A DNA stretch of 10,375 nt from an uncultured Flammeovirgaceae bacterium (GTDB lineage: Bacteria; Bacteroidota; Bacteroidia; Cytophagales; Cyclobacteriaceae): NCBI GenBank assembly GCA_937138955.1, contig CAKZPJ010000223.1, positions 1 to 10,375 on the forward strand, written 5' to 3'. The notes below the pieces were generated by a model, which was given only the letters and a program-made list of their open reading frames with translations, searched no databases and was not told the DNA's origin. The first letter of the stretch is position 1. Each line of letters starts with the position of its first letter. Positions 7,551-10,375 of this stretch are shown here, piece by piece. The position numbers were made by a program, and so were the translations under genes.

Positions 7551-8291
7551 CTATTTCTTTTGAAAAATTATAAGGTGCTGCTGCGGTAGCACCTTTTTGT
7601 TTTCCACCAATTCAAGACCTACTGCTTCCATTTCTTTTACGGCTTGGGCTTCAGTCATTTTGTGTCTGGGCTTGATAGGTACCGATGGATCTTCTTCCCG
7701 ATATTCCACTAAAGCCACTTTACCCGTAGGCGACAGCGATTTAGCAACCTGGCTCATCATTTCGTAGGGGTGAGAAAATTCGTGGTAAGCATCCACCAGT
7801 AGCACCCAGTCTACCGAGTCTTTTGGTAGCATTGGATTTTCTACGGTGCTCAAAATAGTCTCTATATTTTGAACTTGCTGCTTCTGTTCTTTTTCTTCAA
7901 TCATCCGTAGCATCTCCGGCTGAATGTCTACCGCCAGCACTTTCCCTTGGGGTACCAGCGAACTCATTCGAAAAGTAAAGTAACCGGAACCTGCTCCGAT
8001 ATCAGCTACCACATCATCGGACTCTAGTTCCAACGCCTCGATCAGTAAATCAGTACGTTCTTCTTCTTCCCGCTCCGAACGTTCCAGCCAACCAGCTCCC
8101 AAATGACCCATCACCTGGGCAATATCTCTGCCCAGATAAAACTTTCCCGTACCATCAGCACTGGTAGGATTACCGAAAGTATATAGGCTATCGGTAGTTT
8201 GTGGGGAATTTGATTGCGTCTGGGGCGATTGAGCGCAGGCATTAAATAGTATTGCGGCGGAAAGTAGAAGGTACAGACTATGACTTTTCAT
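7551..8291 (-). CDS. Class I SAM-dependent methyltransferase with lipoprotein signal
   Basis: A 246-residue protein with a Rossmann methyltransferase core: motif I VADIGAGSGYF (95-105), the acidic ribose-binding VDIQPEM (121-127), DWVLLVDAYHEF (161-172, motif IV region) and GKVALVEYRE (190-199). Before the core, FYLGRDIAQVMGHLGAGWLERSEREEEE (51-78) is, from memory, typical of a family of methyltransferases with signal peptides. I start at the ATG at 8291 because MKSHSLYLLLSAAILFNAC is a lipoprotein signal with FNAC as a loose lipobox, Cys19 being the lipidated residue. An ATG at 8300 also works; one at 8342 would overlap the upstream gene and place 17 polar residues before the signal. The gene lies 23 bases after the alkyltransferase-like gene and is probably co-transcribed with it. 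The substrate is unknown, and how SAM would reach a periplasmic enzyme is unclear. Confidence 0.85.
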   Translation of the reverse strand: MKSHSLYLLLSAAILFNACAQSPQTQSNSPQTTDSLYTFGNPTSADGTGKFYLGRDIAQVMGHLGAGWLERSEREEEERTDLLIEALELESDDVVADIGAGSGYFTFRMSSLVPQGKVLAVDIQPEMLRMIEEKEQKQQVQNIETILSTVENPMLPKDSVDWVLLVDAYHEFSHPYEMMSQVAKSLSPTGKVALVEYREEDPSVPIKPRHKMTEAQAVKEMEAVGLELVENKKVLPQQHLIIFQKK

Positions 8292-8314
8292 ATTTCTCAT
8301 TTCATATTCAAATT

Positions 8315-8653
8315 TTACTTGAGCTCTTCCGAAGGATTCCAAAACCTTTCATTAAAGTTTTGAATTTTATCGTCCACGACTTTCACCCCCTCCTGTTCCA
8401 AGCTTTCTTGCATCGCGGTTGGCGTGGCAAAATGATGCTTACCCGTGAGTAGTCCGTTTCGGTTTACTACTCGGTGGGCGGGCACTTCGGGGTCGGTGTG
8501 AGCTTGGTTCATAGCCCAACCAACCATGCGAGCACTGCCTTTAGCTCCCAAGTAGTGAGCAATGGTTCCGTAGCTAGTAACTCGACCGGGCGGAATGAGT
8601 TTTACTACGGCGTATACATCTTCAAAAAAACTGTATTGATCTTTCTTCGCCAT
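8315..8653 (-). CDS. Alkyltransferase-like protein (MGMT family, lacks the acceptor cysteine)
   Basis: A 112-residue protein equal to the DNA-binding domain of O6-methylguanine-DNA methyltransferase. The acceptor motif, PCHRV in active enzymes, here reads PAHRV (58-62), so Ala59 replaces the cysteine and no alkyl transfer is possible. Tyr28 (in VTSYGTIA) and Arg42 (in SARMVG) correspond by motif and by their 14-residue spacing to the nucleotide-flipping Tyr114 and arginine finger Arg128 of human MGMT. In characterised ATL proteins, binding to O6-alkylguanine recruits nucleotide excision repair; the same role is inferred here. E. coli Atl has Trp at the cysteine position. Length fits the ATL group. 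It heads a likely two-gene unit with the methyltransferase gene and is divergent from the NlpC/P60 gene. Automatic labels as an active methylated-DNA cysteine methyltransferase would be wrong. Confidence 0.92.
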   Translation of the reverse strand: MAKKDQYSFFEDVYAVVKLIPPGRVTSYGTIAHYLGAKGSARMVGWAMNQAHTDPEVPAHRVVNRNGLLTGKHHFATPTAMQESLEQEGVKVVDDKIQNFNERFWNPSEELK

Positions 8654-8753
8654 TTAATCATTGTTTTATTATAAAAGTCTTAAAATATAGCACATACGTA
8701 TCACGTTAGCCCATCAGGTTTCGTTATATTGACAGTACGAACAACTACGGTGT
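8654..8753. promoter_or_regulatory. Divergent control region between ATL and NlpC/P60 genes
   Basis: This 100-base AT-rich gap must hold the start signals of both flanking genes. On the minus strand TATATTTT (8689-8682) is one base from TAnnTTTG and could serve the ATL gene. On the plus strand the region around TTATATTG (8724-8731) is only a poor match. No strong promoter can be called. Confidence 0.3.
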
Positions 8754-9314
8754 ATGTCTAAACAGCTTTTTCTCCCTCTGGGATTTCTACTAGTATGCCT
8801 ATTAGCCGGATGTGCTTCATCAAAAAAGACCACAACTCGTCGTTCGGTTACCCCTCCTCCGTCCCGACCAGCCACGAAATTATCTACTAAGGATAAACGT
8901 ACCGCTCGCATCAATCGGATAAATGATCAGCAGCAAAAAATAATTAGTACCGCTCGTTCTTTTACTGGAACGCCTTACCGCTGGGGTGGTACCAGCCGAG
9001 GAGGTATGGATTGTTCAGGTTTACTGATGATTTCATTTCAGGAAGGAGGAGTCAGGCTGCCTCGCACATCAGCTGAACAGAGTAAGTTTGGACAATTAGT
9101 TAGTCTACGTGAGTTGCGCCCCGGCGATCTGGTATTTTTTGCGACAAAAAGTAAAAATAGCCGCAAAGTCACCCACGCCGGACTGGTGACTGAAGTTAGG
9201 GGGAAACACAATGTACAGTTTATTCACGCCTCTACGAAGCTAGGCGTGGTTGAGAGCAATATCTTCTCTGATTATTACCGCCGAGCCTTCGTAAAAGCCC
9301 GACGTCCCTTTTGA
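8754..9314 (+). CDS. NlpC/P60 family lipoprotein, probable peptidoglycan endopeptidase
   Basis: A 186-residue outer-envelope hydrolase predicted to cut peptide stems of peptidoglycan, typically the gamma-D-Glu to diamino-acid bond, during wall turnover. The first 20 residues form a lipoprotein signal ending in the lipobox LAGC (Cys20 lipidated). Residues 21-60 are a Lys/Arg/Thr/Pro-rich linker. The NlpC/P60 domain follows from about 63: TPYRWGGTSRGGMDCSGL (73-90) holds the catalytic Cys87, LRPGDLVFF (121-129) is the standard middle motif, THAGLV (140-145) gives His141, and FIHAST (156-161) gives the third polar residue, His158. All three catalytic positions are present. Length matches small Spr/NlpC-type proteins. 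It ends 41 bases before tRNA-Ala, and its stop codon overlaps the tRNA promoter. The exact bond cut is not shown by sequence. Confidence 0.93.
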   Translation: MSKQLFLPLGFLLVCLLAGCASSKKTTTRRSVTPPPSRPATKLSTKDKRTARINRINDQQQKIISTARSFTGTPYRWGGTSRGGMDCSGLLMISFQEGGVRLPRTSAEQSKFGQLVSLRELRPGDLVFFATKSKNSRKVTHAGLVTEVRGKHNVQFIHASTKLGVVESNIFSDYYRRAFVKARRPF

Positions 9315-9339
9315 TTTTAGTCCATTTTGTCTAGCTTTG
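9310..9339 (+). promoter_or_regulatory. Bacteroidota-type promoter of tRNA-Ala
   Basis: TTTG at 9310-9313, an 18-base spacer and TAGCTTTG at 9332-9339 match the TTTG/TAnnTTTG pattern. The upstream element overlaps the stop codon of the NlpC/P60 gene. Transcription would start about 10 bases before the tRNA, so the tRNA can be made independently of its neighbour. Confidence 0.65.
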
Positions 9340-9354
9340 CAGACTGCTTTACCA

Positions 9355-9429
<75 letters not shown>

Positions 9430-9442
9430 CTCTTTTTCTTTT

Positions 9443-9793
9443 CTATAGCTTTCTCATCTTTACACTTCCTGGGCGGATTACAGTAAAATACCCTTTCAGT
9501 GTTTCACCATGCTCTTCAATAACCTGTAATACAAGTTTAGCTTTGGTAGTTGAAGTGAGTTGGTAAAGGCGATTGAGAACAATTCCTGAATGTACTTTAC
9601 GTAGATGATAAACTAACTCGCCAAAATCTTTATCACGCGTTATCAAGATGCGATTTTCTTGATTTGCTATCGCTAGAATTATATCGTCCGGAGTGCCCCT
9701 ACCCTCCTCAAGAATATAAACTACATCGTGCCCTTTCCTTCTTAGTTCATCTACGATTTGGCGGTCGACTCCTTCATCAGCGACAAACTTCAT
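9443..9793 (-). CDS. DUF5615 PIN-like protein, probable toxin of a toxin-antitoxin pair
   Basis: A 116-residue protein of the DUF5615 family, which has a PIN-like nuclease fold. It opens with MKFVADEGVD, giving Asp6 and Glu7 at the end of the first strand. GTPDDIILAIA (33-43) supplies Asp36 and Asp37, and LITRDKDFGEL (50-60) supplies Asp54 and Asp56. These acidic residues would bind metal in the PIN-like site, so an RNase role is likely but inferred. The start overlaps the stop of the upstream DUF433 gene by four bases (ATGA), implying translational coupling. DUF433 next to DUF5615 is a recurrent antitoxin-toxin-like arrangement. The gene is convergent with tRNA-Ala, whose 3' end is 13 bases from this stop. 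It appears intact. Confidence 0.9.
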   Translation of the reverse strand: MKFVADEGVDRQIVDELRRKGHDVVYILEEGRGTPDDIILAIANQENRILITRDKDFGELVYHLRKVHSGIVLNRLYQLTSTTKAKLVLQVIEEHGETLKGYFTVIRPGSVKMRKL

Positions 9794-10020
9794 ACTGCCA
9801 ATGGGTAAGTTTTCTCTCCTTTGATAGCATCAGCGGCAAAAGCTAGTGCAGCCTTGATAGCTTCTTCTGTCAGTCTAGGATAAGCTTGCAGTAAATCTTG
9901 ATATGATTTACCTGTTGACAGTTCTTCTAAGATCAAGTCTACTGTTAGGCGGGTTCCTTTCACTACTGGCTTACCTAACATTATCTGGGGGTTTACTTCT
10001 ATGATTTGATTGTAGTGCAT
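9790..10020 (-). CDS. DUF433 protein, probable antitoxin partner of DUF5615
   Basis: A 76-residue DUF433 protein. The family signature is the N-terminal strand-rich part with MLGKPVVKGTRLTVDLILEEL (14-34), followed by a helix-turn-helix-like segment with GKSYQDLLQAYPRLTEEAIKAAL (37-59). This suits a small DNA-binding antitoxin that neutralises the DUF5615 protein and represses its own operon; that role is inferred from the arrangement. The gene comes first, in the usual antitoxin-toxin order, and overlaps its partner by four bases. Tandem 15-base direct repeats lie 39-73 bases upstream of the ATG at 10020 and are candidate operators. Length is normal for the family. Confidence 0.9.
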   Translation of the reverse strand: MHYNQIIEVNPQIMLGKPVVKGTRLTVDLILEELSTGKSYQDLLQAYPRLTEEAIKAALAFAADAIKGEKTYPLAV

Positions 10021-10058
10021 ACGCTCAGACGTGTCATGTTTAGTTGTACAAAATACAA

Positions 10059-10093
10059 TACAATTATTCGAAATGCGCTATAATTATTCAAAA
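10059..10093. repeat. Tandem 15-base direct repeats upstream of the DUF433 gene (candidate operator)
   Basis: TACAATTATTCGAAA (10059-10073) and TATAATTATTCAAAA (10079-10093) differ at two positions and repeat with a period of 20 bases, about two helical turns, so a protein dimer or two dimers could bind the same face. An 8-base palindrome TTGTACAA (10044-10051) lies between the repeats and the gene. The position fits autoregulation by the DUF433 protein. Confidence 0.5.
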
Positions 10094-10133
10094 CCTTGCG
10101 CGGCAGTGTCTGCTTCACTGAACTTAACATCTA

Positions 10134-10190
10134 TTCTAGTGATGCCTAATTCTATGGTTTAGCTATATCATACTAAATCACTTGCTAGAA
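10134..10190. repeat. Imperfect inverted repeat in the 10021-10281 gap
   Basis: TTCTAGTGAT (10134-10143) can pair with ATCACTTGCTAGAA (10177-10190) if four bases bulge, and a competing inner pairing GGTTTAG/CTAAATC (10156-10162 and 10173-10179) exists. No T-tract follows on plus. It may be a regulatory structure ahead of the next gene or a chance hairpin in AT-rich DNA. The rest of the 261-base gap shows no coding frame I would defend. Confidence 0.3.
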
Positions 10191-10281
10191 CAACACTTAT
10201 CTCTCCCGTCTCGTATTAAAGGAAGCTAAGAGAAAGGCTGTATCCGCACAATCTCTTCCGAACGACGATTTTTTCTATAGT

Positions 10282-10375
10282 ATGACCACCCAATTTCTTA
10301 AGAAAATTTACGCCACTCACCAGGAGTGTACTACCTGCCCGTCGCCTACCGATGTAGCGGCTTTTTTTGATAAAC
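10282..10375 (+). CDS. N-terminal fragment, possibly serine O-acetyltransferase
   Basis: An open frame starts at the ATG at 10282 and runs off the right edge, giving 31 residues from MTTQFLKKIYATHQ through PSPTDVAAFFDK. The pattern of an N-terminal amphipathic helix (FLKKIY..H), then PSPxxVxxFFD, resembles, from memory, the start of serine acetyltransferases of Bacteroidota, which make O-acetylserine from serine and acetyl-CoA as the first step of cysteine synthesis. The hexapeptide-repeat catalytic domain would lie outside the window, so this cannot be confirmed. No Shine-Dalgarno sequence or clear promoter is seen; an imperfect hairpin lies about 90 bases upstream. Confidence 0.45.
   Translation, partial: MTTQFLKKIYATHQECTTCPSPTDVAAFFDK

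Noticed and set aside
8292..8342. Methyltransferase start at ATG 8342
   Set aside because: It would overlap the ATL gene by 28 bases and place 17 mostly polar residues before a well-formed lipoprotein signal peptide.
8315..8653. Active O6-methylguanine-DNA methyltransferase
   Set aside because: The acceptor cysteine is Ala59 (PAHRV), so alkyl transfer is not possible.

Overview
The window looks like a chromosomal segment of a Bacteroidota bacterium, most likely from the order Cytophagales (inference). The reasons are a single-chain SecD-SecF protein, a single-chain E1 alpha/beta 2-oxoacid dehydrogenase of about 800 residues, start codons with little or no Shine-Dalgarno sequence, and two good matches to the Bacteroidota promoter pattern TTTG-N18/19-TAnnTTTG. 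No rRNA, CRISPR array, insertion sequence or phage gene is visible.

Layout. 1-995 (-): 3'-truncated family 4 glycosyltransferase. 996-1285: AT-rich gap with a possible promoter for the glycosyltransferase and a perfect 9-bp inverted repeat. 1286-3703 (-): fused 2-oxoacid dehydrogenase E1. 3704-3948: divergent control region holding a terminator-like hairpin in the E1 leader and a strong promoter for the rightward gene. 3949-4308 (+): unrecognised 119-residue membrane-anchored or exported protein. 4426-7488 (+): secDF. 7504-7547: hairpin, probably a shared terminator between convergent genes. 7551-8291 (-): lipoprotein-type SAM methyltransferase, preceded closely by an alkyltransferase-like DNA repair protein (8315-8653, -). 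8754-9314 (+): NlpC/P60 lipoprotein. 9356-9429 (+): tRNA-Ala(GGC) with its own promoter. 9443-10020 (-): DUF433/DUF5615 toxin-antitoxin-like pair with direct repeats just upstream. 10021-10281: control region. 10282 to the end (+): start of a gene that resembles serine acetyltransferase.

Most genes are housekeeping: central oxidative metabolism, protein export, cell wall turnover, alkylation damage response and translation. They do not form one pathway. The likely co-transcribed units are alkyltransferase-like protein then methyltransferase, DUF433 then DUF5615, and possibly the 119-residue gene then secDF. The accessory-looking part is the DUF433/DUF5615 pair beside the tRNA gene. I see no clear evidence of a wholly new multigene system. 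The points most worth checking are the attenuator-like E1 leader, the acidic insert in SecD, the small protein ahead of secDF, the lipidated methyltransferase and the tandem operator-like repeats of the toxin-antitoxin pair.
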